Positions 25,320 to 33,495 of a stretch of DNA of 64,000 bases are shown in pieces. The stretch is from assembly GCA_020641055.1 (NCBI GenBank), contig CP067345.1:1047317-1111316 (forward strand). The letters are read 5' to 3'. The stretch is from Clostridioides sp. ES-S-0010-02 (GTDB taxonomy: Bacteria > Bacillota > Clostridia > Peptostreptococcales > Peptostreptococcaceae). The position numbers and the translations under genes were made by a program. Numbering within the stretch: the first letter of the stretch is position 1; every line of letters begins with the position of its first letter. The notes under the pieces were generated by a model. That model was not told where the DNA came from, did not search any database, and saw only the letters and a list, made by a program, of their open reading frames with translations.

Positions 25320-26756
25320 GTGAGAGAAGTCAATTCAATTAACATAGATATACTCGATACTTTTAAGAACGTAGATGAAGATAAATTAAATAAATTACTT
25401 GTAAATGAACTTAAAAATTTAAATAGAAAAATTATTGTATTAGATGATGACCCAACTGGAGTACAAACAGTTCATGATGTTTCTGTATATACTGATTGGG
25501 ATAAGAATAGCATAGAACAAGGTTTTGATGAAGAAAATAGTATGTTTTTTATACTTACTAACTCAAGGGGATTTACAGTTTCTCAAACAACAGAAGTGCA
25601 TAAGAAAATTTCAAAAAATATTGTGGATATTTCTCAAAAAGTTAATAAGGATTTTATTATTATAAGCCGAAGTGATTCAACAATGAGGGGGCATTATCCT
25701 CTTGAAACTAATCTGTTGAAAAATGAGGTGGAAAAATTATCAGGGAAAATATTTGATGGTGAAATAATAATGCCATTTTTCAAAGAAGGTGGAAGATTTA
25801 CGATAGACAATGTGCATTATGTAAAAGAAGGAGAAATGCTTGTACCAGCGGGAATGACTGAATTTGCAAAAGATAAATCTTTTGGATATAAATCTTCTGA
25901 TATAGGAGAATGGTGTGAAGAAAAAACAAATGGAGAATATAAATCTAGTGATATGATATACGTTTCATTAGAGGAACTTAGAAGTTTAAATATTGATAGG
26001 ATAACAGAAAAGCTTAAAATGGCAAAGAATTTCAACAAAATCATTGTAAATGCAATAGATTATGTAGATGTAAAGGTATTTACAATTGCGTTTATACGTG
26101 CAGTAAACAGTGGCAAAGAATTTATATTTAGAAGCGCTGCTGCTATAACAAAGATACTTGGAGGTGTAAGTGATAAGGAATTACTTACTAAAGAGGAATT
26201 AGTATCAAAAGATAATACTAATGGAGGTATTATACTTGTTGGTTCACATGTAAATAAAACTACTCAACAACTAGAAGAACTTAAAAATTGTAAACATCCT
26301 ATAGAATTTATAGAGTTTAATCAACATTTAGTTTTGAGAGAAGATGGATTAAAAAATGAAGTAAAAAGAGTTATACAAGTTGTAGAAGAGAAAATAACTA
26401 ATGGAAAGACTGTTGCTGTGTATACTAGACGTGAGCGTTTTGATTTAGATACGAATGATAAAGATAAACAACTTATGGTTTCTGTAGAAATTTCGGATGC
26501 TGTAACTAGTATAGTTGGTATGCTTAATGTAAGACCAAATTTTATTATAGCAAAAGGCGGAATTACATCTAGTGATGTTGGAACTAAGGCACTAAAAGTA
26601 AAAAAGGCTACTGTAATGGGTCAAATAAAACCTGGTATACCAGTATGGATGACAGGAGAAGAAAGTAAATTTCCTAATATGCCATATATAATTTTCCCTG
26701 GCAATGTTGGAGAAGTTAGTACACTTAGAGAAGCTGTTGAAGTATTAATGGGCTAG
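25320..26756 (+). CDS. Four-carbon acid sugar kinase (DUF1537 family)
   Basis: 478 aa from the GTG at 25320, 7 nt behind AAAGGGGG; a TTG-started extension overlaps the site. The N-terminal domain has DDDPTGVQTVHD and SRSDSTMRGHYPLE (substrate binding). The C-terminal domain has AKGGITSSDVG and IIFPGNVGE (nucleotide binding). The family phosphorylates D-threonate, D-erythronate or 3-oxo-tetronates. It is the last gene of the operon. The aldolase that normally follows in such pathways is not encoded here. Confidence 0.87.
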   Translation: MREVNSINIDILDTFKNVDEDKLNKLLVNELKNLNRKIIVLDDDPTGVQTVHDVSVYTDWDKNSIEQGFDEENSMFFILTNSRGFTVSQTTEVHKKISKNIVDISQKVNKDFIIISRSDSTMRGHYPLETNLLKNEVEKLSGKIFDGEIIMPFFKEGGRFTIDNVHYVKEGEMLVPAGMTEFAKDKSFGYKSSDIGEWCEEKTNGEYKSSDMIYVSLEELRSLNIDRITEKLKMAKNFNKIIVNAIDYVDVKVFTIAFIRAVNSGKEFIFRSAAAITKILGGVSDKELLTKEELVSKDNTNGGIILVGSHVNKTTQQLEELKNCKHPIEFIEFNQHLVLREDGLKNEVKRVIQVVEEKITNGKTVAVYTRRERFDLDTNDKDKQLMVSVEISDAVTSIVGMLNVRPNFIIAKGGITSSDVGTKALKVKKATVMGQIKPGIPVWMTGEESKFPNMPYIIFPGNVGEVSTLREAVEVLMG

Positions 26757-26810
26757 AAGATTTGATTTAAAAATAAGGATAAGTCAATAGTAAGTTTTAG
26801 AATATATTAA

Positions 26811-26853
26811 ATAAGGTTTAGAATATTATCAATAATATTCTAAACCTTATTTG
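26811..26853. terminator. Bidirectional terminator between the kinase and the membrane protein gene
   Basis: A perfect stem of about 18 bp (AAGGTTTAGAATATTA with its complement) has flanking A and T runs. It serves both converging genes. Confidence 0.9.
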
Positions 26854-26895
26854 TATTTATAAATATTTATATTATAATATGGCATATAATTTAGA

Positions 26896-27750
26896 TTATT
26901 TATTTTTTTTGATTGATTTAATATCTTCTTTGATTTTATTTAAAATATCTTTATGCTTATTAGAGCTTATATTAGGGAACGCCTTAATAATACGTCTATG
27001 AAGTAATTTGTGACTAGATAGTAGAGTATTAAGCTTGTTTTTAAGTTCTTCAATTCTATTTTTAGCATAACGATAATTTTCTCTTTCTTTTAATATTTCA
27101 AATCTATCCTCTAAAGTCTCAAGTCTATTTTCAACCAAAGTCTCAAGTTTATTCTCAATAGTTTCTTGTGTAATAATTTTGTAGTATTCCTTTTTATCTT
27201 TTAATTCCTTAATTATAAGATTGATTTGTTTTAATTTACCATTTAATTGTAAAATTGTGTGTACTGTAATTATTAAATCTAAAACAAAATAAATTTCTAT
27301 GGATATACCAAGAATAAATAGTATATTTTTAGGAATATAATCTATGAAATCAACTACAATAGGATGTATTATCAGCATTACAATTAATGACAACACACCA
27401 AACATAAGTGAATTTTCTAGGCACACTCTTCCATGAATGTTGAACTTGTGATTGGAATAATCCCACCACTTCATATTAAATATTTTTTCTAATACAAAAC
27501 TTGTAAAATACTCCATTATGCTGGTGATAATTATACTAAACACAAATAATAAGGGAATATTATGAACAAAAGGAGTTAATGTAGCTACTATTGCTAGTGC
27601 TCCAAATCCATATATAGGACAAAATGGCCCATTTAAAAAACCTCTATTTACAAATTGTTTTTGTAAAACAGAACAATATGTAGTCTCACAACACCACCCT
27701 ATAAAACTATAAATTACAAAATAAAGAAATTGGATATAAAATGTACTCAT
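26896..27750 (-). CDS. Putative ABC-transporter type IV-like membrane protein with C-terminal coiled coil
   Basis: 284 aa from the ATG at 27750, behind GAGGTG; the longer reading to 27813 has no ribosome site. The N-terminal half has five or so membrane helices with the family motifs YSFIGWCCETTYCS, VNRGFLNGPFCPIYGFGA and WWDYSNHKFNIHGRVCLENS (PF06541 type). The C-terminal third is a long Lys/Glu-rich coiled coil. Despite the family name there is no ATPase gene nearby and the function is unknown. It is a single gene. Confidence 0.75.
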   Translation of the reverse strand: MSTFYIQFLYFVIYSFIGWCCETTYCSVLQKQFVNRGFLNGPFCPIYGFGALAIVATLTPFVHNIPLLFVFSIIITSIMEYFTSFVLEKIFNMKWWDYSNHKFNIHGRVCLENSLMFGVLSLIVMLIIHPIVVDFIDYIPKNILFILGISIEIYFVLDLIITVHTILQLNGKLKQINLIIKELKDKKEYYKIITQETIENKLETLVENRLETLEDRFEILKERENYRYAKNRIEELKNKLNTLLSSHKLLHRRIIKAFPNISSNKHKDILNKIKEDIKSIKKNK

Positions 27751-27941
27751 AAGCACCTCATTTCTAGTTAATATAACATTATATAATACTATATATCTGG
27801 TATTTTCTTTCACAATTAACTATATTACTTTAAATTTAATTTACATATTGATTATACCAATTTATAGAAATTTATCAAATTTAATTGCAATTATAATATT
27901 ATATGCAAAACTATAATAATGAGATTTTATTTAAAATAAAT

Positions 27942-28017
27942 AAGGGTGTCAAGTATAATCAAATCAATATCTGTAGATACTCTACAGTATATTGTTTTGA
28001 TTACCTTTGACACCCTA
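27942..28017. terminator. Long bidirectional hairpin
   Basis: AGGGTGTCAA pairs with TTTGACACCCT, and the stem continues inward through AATCAAA/TTTGATT with a small bulge. The span is about 74 bp. It lies 18 nt after the stop of the DUF1540 gene on the minus strand, which it probably terminates. Confidence 0.8.
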
Positions 28018-28034
28018 TATTATTTATATTTTGT

Positions 28035-28358
28035 TTATTTACATTTAAAACTAGAACAACATGTTTCAGTGTAAAGATTTACTCTATCAGTTTCAGGAGC
28101 TACTACTATATTATCAAGATTACATAAGCTACCATCTTTATTATACTTACAAGTCTTGACACTACAAACTAATTCTTCACAATTTCTATTGTTAACATTA
28201 TTAGATAGATTACTATAAATAGATTCATCTAAAAACGAACTACAGCAAGTATGTCTATCATTATGAGCTTGTTCACCATTTATAAAAATTTTATCTGCAT
28301 AACATATATGGCTGTTATTATGTGAGCAGTTAGTTACATTACAATTGATTCTTTCCAA
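28035..28358 (-). CDS. Protein with two DUF1540 Cys-rich repeats
   Basis: 107 aa, TTG start 9 nt behind AGGAGG. Two repeats of about 40 residues each have the DUF1540 spacing: INCNVTNCSHNN...CYADKI...TCCSSF and LVCSVKTCKYNK...CNLDNI...TCCSSF. The eleven or more Cys probably bind metal. The family is common in spore-formers and of unknown role. It is read alone, away from the bofC-like gene. Confidence 0.85.
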   Translation of the reverse strand: MERINCNVTNCSHNNSHICYADKIFINGEQAHNDRHTCCSSFLDESIYSNLSNNVNNRNCEELVCSVKTCKYNKDGSLCNLDNIVVAPETDRVNLYTETCCSSFKCK

Positions 28359-28439
28359 AGTTATTACCTCCTAAACTATTATTTATTATAAATTATGTCC
28401 ATATAATTGCAAGAATATAACATTTAAGAGAAAACTTCC

Positions 28440-28498
28440 TTTTAGAAGATATCTATTTTTAGATTAATTTGAAATACAGATATATTTTCTTCTAAAAT
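28440..28498. repeat. Inverted repeat upstream of the bofC-like gene
   Basis: TTTTAGAAGATATCT and AGATATATTTTCTTCTAAAA form an interrupted stem over about 58 nt between the divergent genes. It could be an operator or a leader hairpin, since it lies 60-120 nt before the bofC-like start. Confidence 0.5.
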
Positions 28499-28560
28499 TT
28501 ACCTAAATTGTATAAAAACTTACAGCTTGGAGAAAATAATAGAAAAAGGAGGCGTAATCA

Positions 28561-29190
28561 ATGTTTGAAAAGAAGAAAAAAGAATTATTTCCTTGGAAAA
28601 TATCTGCATTAGTACTAGTAGGAGTATTTGTATTAAGTAGTGGAGTTTATATAGGAACAAAGTTAAAAAATAATGGAGTTCAAACTGGTAAAGTTGTAAG
28701 TGCTAGTGCGAATATGAATGAAGAATCAAAAGAAGCTTTTGGATTAAATAAAAACTGTGAAGTTTGGCTTCAAAGCGAAGGTGAGAATGAAACTAACTAT
28801 AAGAGAGTACTTACAATGGCTGGAGTAGTTCCAGAGTCATTATTAGATAAGACAAAATCAGAAATAGTATCATATTTTAAGCAAGAATATCCAACTAAAA
28901 CAATAAAGAGTATGGATAAAAATGAAATCATCTTAGTAGAATCTAAAAACAGTGATAATAAAGATGTACAAGCAATGAACACTACTATAAAAGGTAAATA
29001 TACAATTGAAAATGATAATGGAAATATAGCATTGTATAAATATGATGATAGTGGAAATAAAACATTAGTAGAAAAAACTAAAATAAGAGTAGATTCACTT
29101 CCTAAGACTGTTCAAGATGAACTTAAAAAAGGTGTAGTTATGGATACAGAGGAAGAGGCCTATTCAAGATTAGAAGATTTTGCAAGTTAA
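28561..29190 (+). CDS. BofC C-terminal-domain-like membrane-anchored protein
   Basis: 209 aa with one N-terminal membrane helix (about 13-33, inside-out topology) and an extracytoplasmic remainder. The last ~50 residues (KTKIRVDSLPKTVQDELKKG, then DTEEEAYSRLEDFAS) match the BofC C-terminal domain pattern (LP...D...L..GI...s.EE....LEDY.S). In Bacillus bofC lies just upstream of ruvA-ruvB-queA-tgt, the same order as here. BofC controls the SpoIVB protease during sigma-K checkpoint signalling. C. difficile lacks that checkpoint in classic form, so the role may differ. GGAGG precedes the ATG. Confidence 0.7.
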   Translation: MFEKKKKELFPWKISALVLVGVFVLSSGVYIGTKLKNNGVQTGKVVSASANMNEESKEAFGLNKNCEVWLQSEGENETNYKRVLTMAGVVPESLLDKTKSEIVSYFKQEYPTKTIKSMDKNEIILVESKNSDNKDVQAMNTTIKGKYTIENDNGNIALYKYDDSGNKTLVEKTKIRVDSLPKTVQDELKKGVVMDTEEEAYSRLEDFAS

Positions 29191-29266
29191 TATTTCAAAT
29201 TGATATTAAGATTCAAAACATATTTAATGCCTATTAAAATACAATAATTTATTTGTACTAAATATA

Positions 29267-29311
29267 AAAGTTATATTGGAGTGAGAAGTTCGCTTTGATA
29301 TAACTTTTTTA
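29267..29311 (+). terminator. Terminator of the bofC-like gene
   Basis: AAAGTTATAT pairs with ATATAACTTT and a T-run follows. It separates bofC from the inserted element and ruvC. Confidence 0.85.
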
Positions 29312-29435
29312 TTTGATTTTATTAAATCTCTAAGAATACTCGTGACTTTAGTCATGAGATGAATTAGGGAAATAGTAAGCGTATAGAGAAGTTTGTACAT
29401 AGAGATAGTAAACAATCTATCCAATATACCACTTG

Positions 29436-29560
29436 AATTGCTGGAAACCCCTAAAGCTTATGTGAACGACAACCTCTAATACGATTAATGTAGAATTTAG
29501 CTACAGGTTAAATTTTCTCTACTGTCATTGTTTTTTACCAAAACATTGGCTTTACAGTAA
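29436..29560 (+). ncRNA. Structured leader of the tnpB element, with a group-I-intron P-like motif
   Basis: AATTGCTGGAAA (29436-29447) followed by CCCCTAAAGC is exactly the consensus P element of group I intron cores (AAUUGCNGGAAA). C. difficile is known for IStrons, chimeras of a group I intron and an IS605-type element. I could not find convincing Q, R and S elements, so this is a remnant, a divergent core, or a conserved IS leader rather than a proven ribozyme. Confidence 0.35.
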
Positions 29561-29602
29561 AGATATGTTATAATCATCTTAGAAAGCGAAGTGATATATA
29601 TC

Positions 29603-30853
29603 ATGTATTTAACTGTAAAACAGCAGGTAAAACATCTTTCAAAGGAAGATTATAAGAATATTAAAGAGCTTTCTCGTATAGCTAAAAATTTAGCTAATGA
29701 AGCAATCTATAATATTAGGCAATATTACTTCCAAGAAGGCGAATATCTAAATTATGAAAAGAATTATGTTCTTCTGAAAGATAGTCCTAATTACAAAAAC
29801 TTAAATTCCAATATGGCTCAACAAATTTTGAAGGAAGTAGATAGTTCATTTAAGTCTTTTTTTGGACTACTTAAATTAGTGAAAAAAGGTAAATATTCTT
29901 TCAAAGATATAAAATTACCACATTATCTTCCAAAAGATGGATTTACTACACTTGTCATTGGTTTTGTTCGATTAAATAATAATCAATTAATAATTCCATA
30001 TTCACGTCAATTTGGAAAAGAACATAAAAAAGTTATAATAACGATTCCGCCAATTCTTAAAGATAAGAAAATTAAGGAAATTCGTATTATACCAAAAGCA
30101 AAAGCTAGGTTCTTTGAAATTCAATACACTTACGAAGTGAAAGAAGAACAAAGAAAATTAAATAAAAACAAAGTACTAGCAATTGATTTTGGAATTAATA
30201 ATTTAGCAACTTGTATTACTTCTACTGGTGAAAGTTTTATTGTTGATGGAAAGCGTTTAAAATCAATAAATCAATGGTATAATAAACAAAATGCACGACT
30301 TCAAAGTATTAAAGATTTACAGGGTTATGTAAAACGAAATACCAATCGACAAAAATCGAATACTCGCAATCGAAACAATAAAGTAAATGATTATATGGCT
30401 AAAACAGCTCGTATTATTATTAATTATTGTTTAAAAAATGATATTGGTATTTTAGTTTGTGGGTATAATGAAACTTTTCAATACAGAAGTAATATAGGGA
30501 AAGTTAATAATCAAACATTTGTACATATTCCTTTTGGTAAATTACGTGATAAATTAGAATATCTATGTAAACTATATGGAATTACTTTTTTAAAACAAGA
30601 AGAAAGTTATACTTCCAAAGCTAGCTTTTTTGATAAAGATATTATACCAGCTTATAATGACGATAATCCAAAGGAGTATGAGTTCTCTGGAAAAAGAATT
30701 AAAAGAGGATTGTATCAAACTAAAAAAGGAATGATTTTAAATGCTGATGTTAATGGTGCATTAAATATTTTGAGAAAAAGTAATGTTGTGTCCTTAGATG
30801 GACTATACAGTAGGGGCGAACTGGACACGCCTGTACGTATCAAAGTAGCTTAG
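29603..30853 (+). CDS. tnpB: TnpB RNA-guided nuclease (IS605 OrfB family)
   Basis: 416 aa from the ATG at 29603 (a GTG four codons earlier is possible). The RuvC-like domain begins at VLAIDFGINNLAT (D195). The last catalytic Asp is in NADVNGALNI (D382). The usual middle Glu position (VVVEDL in most TnpB) reads ILVCGYNET here, but a conserved QEESYTSK (E333/E334) follows, as in a subgroup thought to have a relocated Glu. The CxxC zinc finger is missing. The ORF is intact, with no frameshift. It would cut DNA matching a guide transcribed from beyond the element's right end. Confidence 0.88.
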   Translation: MYLTVKQQVKHLSKEDYKNIKELSRIAKNLANEAIYNIRQYYFQEGEYLNYEKNYVLLKDSPNYKNLNSNMAQQILKEVDSSFKSFFGLLKLVKKGKYSFKDIKLPHYLPKDGFTTLVIGFVRLNNNQLIIPYSRQFGKEHKKVIITIPPILKDKKIKEIRIIPKAKARFFEIQYTYEVKEEQRKLNKNKVLAIDFGINNLATCITSTGESFIVDGKRLKSINQWYNKQNARLQSIKDLQGYVKRNTNRQKSNTRNRNNKVNDYMAKTARIIINYCLKNDIGILVCGYNETFQYRSNIGKVNNQTFVHIPFGKLRDKLEYLCKLYGITFLKQEESYTSKASFFDKDIIPAYNDDNPKEYEFSGKRIKRGLYQTKKGMILNADVNGALNILRKSNVVSLDGLYSRGELDTPVRIKVA

Positions 30854-30920
30854 GTTATTTTGAACGTAATCGAACTCTGCGATTTTAGTCGTGGGAGGTT
30901 CAGGGTATAATAATTTAGAA
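30840..30920 (+). ncRNA. Probable omega-RNA scaffold end and guide start
   Basis: In TnpB systems the guide RNA scaffold spans the 3' end of tnpB and the element's right end, and the guide is the flank beyond it. Here the right-end foldback ends near GGTTCAGGG (about 30896-30904). The guide would start at about 30900-30905 and run into the ruvC leader. This is inferred from family knowledge and was not measured. Confidence 0.45.
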
Positions 30921-30982
30921 CATAAGTTTTTATGAGAAATACATTTTGGTATTTCTTTTATTTTTAGGAGGATTTTTTTAAA

Positions 30983-31492
30983 ATGATGATATTGGGGATT
31001 GACCCAGGTATAGCCATAGTTGGATATGGTATAATTGAATATAAAAATAGTAAATTTAAAGTAATAGATTATGGGGCAGTGACAACACCTGCGCATATGG
31101 ATATCTCTAAGAGGTTAGAACTTGTATATAAAGGAATTGATACAATAGTAAAGAATTACAATATAGATGAAGTTGGAATGGAGGAACTATTCTTTAACAA
31201 GAATGTAAAGACTGCTATAACAGTAGCACAGGCTAGAGGGGTTACTATGCTTGCTTGTGCACATAATGGTAAACCAATATATGAATACACTCCGCTTCAA
31301 GTAAAACAAGGTGTAGTTGGATATGGTAGAGCAGACAAAGCACAAGTTCAACAGATGGTAACCTCATTTTTAAGTTTAAAAAAAGTTCCAAAGCCAGATG
31401 ATGTTGCAGATGCTCTAGCTGTGGCTATTTGCCATGCTCATTCAAATAAACTTGAAAAAACTTTAAAGAATATAGGTGGGAAGTATGTATAG
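30983..31492 (+). CDS. ruvC: Holliday junction endonuclease RuvC
   Basis: 169 aa, the normal length. ILGIDPGIAIVGYGI carries the first catalytic Asp (D7), VGMEELFFNKN the Glu, and PDDVADALAVAICHA the final Asp pair. It cuts four-way junctions pushed by RuvAB during recombinational repair. AGGAGG precedes the ATG-ATG start. ruvA starts inside its last codons, so RuvC and RuvA are translationally coupled. Confidence 0.97.
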   Translation: MMILGIDPGIAIVGYGIIEYKNSKFKVIDYGAVTTPAHMDISKRLELVYKGIDTIVKNYNIDEVGMEELFFNKNVKTAITVAQARGVTMLACAHNGKPIYEYTPLQVKQGVVGYGRADKAQVQQMVTSFLSLKKVPKPDDVADALAVAICHAHSNKLEKTLKNIGGKYV

Positions 31493-32087
31493 TTATATAA
31501 AAGGTACAGTAGAAGAAATTTATATAGACAGTATAGTTGTTGAAAACAATGATATAGGATATAAGATAAATGTGTCATCCAATACAATAATGAATTTGCA
31601 AATAGGGAATACTGCAAAAATATATACTAAACTAATAGTAAGAGAAGATGATATGAGTCTTTGCGGTTTTGCAAGCAGGGAAGAATTAAAGATGTTTGAA
31701 TTGCTTACATCTGTATCAAAAATAGGACCTAAGGTGGGGCTTTCAATACTATCATTTGCATCACCAGCGCAACTAGGAGCTTATATTTTAAGCGAAGATG
31801 TTGGGAAACTATCTAAAGCTCCAGGCGTTGGTAAAAAGACAGCAGAGAGAATCGTCTTAGAACTTAAAGATAAAGTAGATAAAAATAATATAGACTTTGA
31901 ACCAACATTATTATCACAAAAACCTACTTTCATATCTCAAGATGAATCTATAGATGCACTTGTAGCTTTGGGGTATACCTTAGCAGAATCAAAAGAGGCA
32001 GTTCAAAAATGTAAAAAAGATGGTATGAATACAGAAGACATTATAAAAAAAGCACTTACATATATAATGAGTAAATCTATGAAGTAG
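31485..32087 (+). CDS. ruvA: Holliday junction branch-migration protein RuvA
   Basis: 200 aa from the ATG at 31485 (ribosome site AGGTGGG; the earlier GTG is too close). The OB-fold N-terminal domain (YIKGTVEEIYIDSIVV) is followed by the tandem helix-hairpin-helix region (LTSVSKIGPKVGLSIL, LSKAPGVGKKTAERIVLEL) and the C-terminal RuvB-binding helices (ALVALGYTLAESKEAV). The start overlaps the end of ruvC by 8 nt. Confidence 0.97.
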   Translation: MYSYIKGTVEEIYIDSIVVENNDIGYKINVSSNTIMNLQIGNTAKIYTKLIVREDDMSLCGFASREELKMFELLTSVSKIGPKVGLSILSFASPAQLGAYILSEDVGKLSKAPGVGKKTAERIVLELKDKVDKNNIDFEPTLLSQKPTFISQDESIDALVALGYTLAESKEAVQKCKKDGMNTEDIIKKALTYIMSKSMK

Positions 32088-32159
32088 CATTTAATTTGTG
32101 AATGTAAAATAATATTTAAAATAAAGTAGATTTGCAAAATTACGGAAGGAGGGGTATAA

Positions 32160-33179
32160 ATGCAAGATTTTGAAGATGAAAATAGGATAATAACTTCTAC
32201 TATGAAGGTGGAAGATATAGATATAGAAAATAGTTTAAGACCAAAAACACTAGAAGATTATTTGGGTCAAGAAAAATCCAAAGAGCAACTTAGTATATTT
32301 ATAGAGGCAGCAAAATCAAGAAATGAGCAGTTAGACCATGTACTTTTATATGGACCACCAGGGCTTGGAAAAACTACACTAGCAAGTATAATAGCTAATG
32401 AGATGGGAGTAAATTTGAGGATTACATCAGGACCTGCAATAGAAAGAGCCGGAGACTTAGCAGCTATACTTACAAATTTGAATGAAAATGATGTTTTATT
32501 TATAGATGAGATACATAGAATCAATAGGAGTGTTGAAGAAGTATTGTATCCAGCAATGGAAGATTTTTGTTTAGATATAATAATAGGAAAAGGACCATCT
32601 GCGAGAAGTATAAGGCTTGACCTTCCTAAGTTTACACTTATTGGAGCTACTACAAGAGCTGGTATGCTTACAAATCCACTTAGAGATAGATTTGGTGTTA
32701 TTTGTAAATTAGATTATTATACAGTTGATGAACTTTCAAAAATAGTGCTTAGGTCATCAAATATTTTAGATGCAGAAATACAATCTCAAGGAGCTTTAGA
32801 GCTTGCAAAACGCTCAAGAGGAACTCCAAGAATAGCAAATAGATTGCTAAAAAGAGTTAGAGATTTTGCACAGGTTAGGGCTGATGGAAGGATAACTGAT
32901 GAAGTTGCGAAGGATGCTCTTGAACTTTTAGGAGTTGATAATTTAGGTCTTGATTTTGTGGATGAAAAGCTTCTTATAACTATAATAGAAAAATTTAGGG
33001 GTGGTCCTGTAGGTCTTGATACGTTAGCAGCTTCAATTGGTGAAGATAGAAATACAATAGAAGATGTGTATGAGCCGTATTTACTTCAACTAGGGTTTAT
33101 AAATAGAGGGCCTAGAGGTAGAGTAGCCATGCCATTAGCCTATGAACATCTAAAAATACCTTATCCTAGCGATAGATAA
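32160..33179 (+). CDS. ruvB: Holliday junction branch-migration ATPase RuvB
   Basis: 339 aa. AAA+ motifs are Walker [10 protein letters not shown], Walker B LFIDEIHR, sensor 1 LIGATTRAG and the arginine finger in NPLRDRFG. The C-terminal winged helix contains [13 protein letters not shown]. RuvB forms the hexameric motor on RuvA. GGAGGGG precedes the ATG. It is 72 nt after ruvA with no terminator. Confidence 0.98.
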   Translation: MQDFEDENRIITSTMKVEDIDIENSLRPKTLEDYLGQEKSKEQLSIFIEAAKSRNEQLDHVLLYGPPGLGKTTLASIIANEMGVNLRITSGPAIERAGDLAAILTNLNENDVLFIDEIHRINRSVEEVLYPAMEDFCLDIIIGKGPSARSIRLDLPKFTLIGATTRAGMLTNPLRDRFGVICKLDYYTVDELSKIVLRSSNILDAEIQSQGALELAKRSRGTPRIANRLLKRVRDFAQVRADGRITDEVAKDALELLGVDNLGLDFVDEKLLITIIEKFRGGPVGLDTLAASIGEDRNTIEDVYEPYLLQLGFINRGPRGRVAMPLAYEHLKIPYPSDR

Positions 33180-33495
33180 GAATAGAAGAAAGAGGTATCA
33201 ATTAAAAAAATAATCATTAAATTAAAATATTTCTAAAATGGGCAAAAATTCAAACATATCCACAAAATGGTAATTATATCTGTAGATACTGTGGATAAAT
33301 ACAAGGAAAAATGTGTGTACTGTATCTATATATTGTGGATAAGACGTGTATAACGTGGAAAAATATCTATATATTGTGGATATGCTGTATGTTAAAAATA
33401 GGGATTTATTGATAGATTATGGTAATATTGTAGAAAATAAGTTGTTTTTTTGATATTATTGTAGCTAGAGAAATTTTAAGAGAGGAAGTTTGACA
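33180..33495. promoter_or_regulatory. ruvB-queA intergenic region with a cluster of DnaA boxes
   Basis: The consensus box TTATCCACA occurs perfectly twice on the minus strand (33290-33298 and 33334-33342). Three 8-of-9 matches are at 33256-33264 (ATATCCACA), 33345-33353 and 33375-33383. A 19-bp exact direct repeat (33323-33341 and 33364-33382, 41 bp apart) contains two of them. No ORF or terminator is seen. The queA ribosome site (AGAGGAAG) ends the region. Confidence 0.75.

Larger units (their letters stand above)
29320..30905 (+). mobile_element. IS200/IS605-type element carrying only tnpB
   Basis: The left end has a hairpin, CTCGTGAC-TTTA-GTCATGAG (29338-29357). The right end has a related foldback, CTCTGCGATTTTAGTCGTGGGAG (about 30875-30897), just after the tnpB stop. 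There is no tnpA, so it is non-autonomous. It separates the bofC-like gene from ruvC, which are adjacent to the ruv genes in related Firmicutes. Exact boundaries cannot be set without an empty-site strain. Confidence 0.75.

Noticed and set aside
29224-29424. 66-aa minus-strand ORF at the left end of the tnpB element
   Set aside because: It spans the bofC terminator and the element's foldback. No ribosome site or family.
33180-33495. DnaA-box cluster as a replication origin
   Set aside because: No dnaA, dnaN, rpmH or gyr genes, and it lies between ruvB and queA. A secondary DnaA site is possible, but calling it oriC is not supported.
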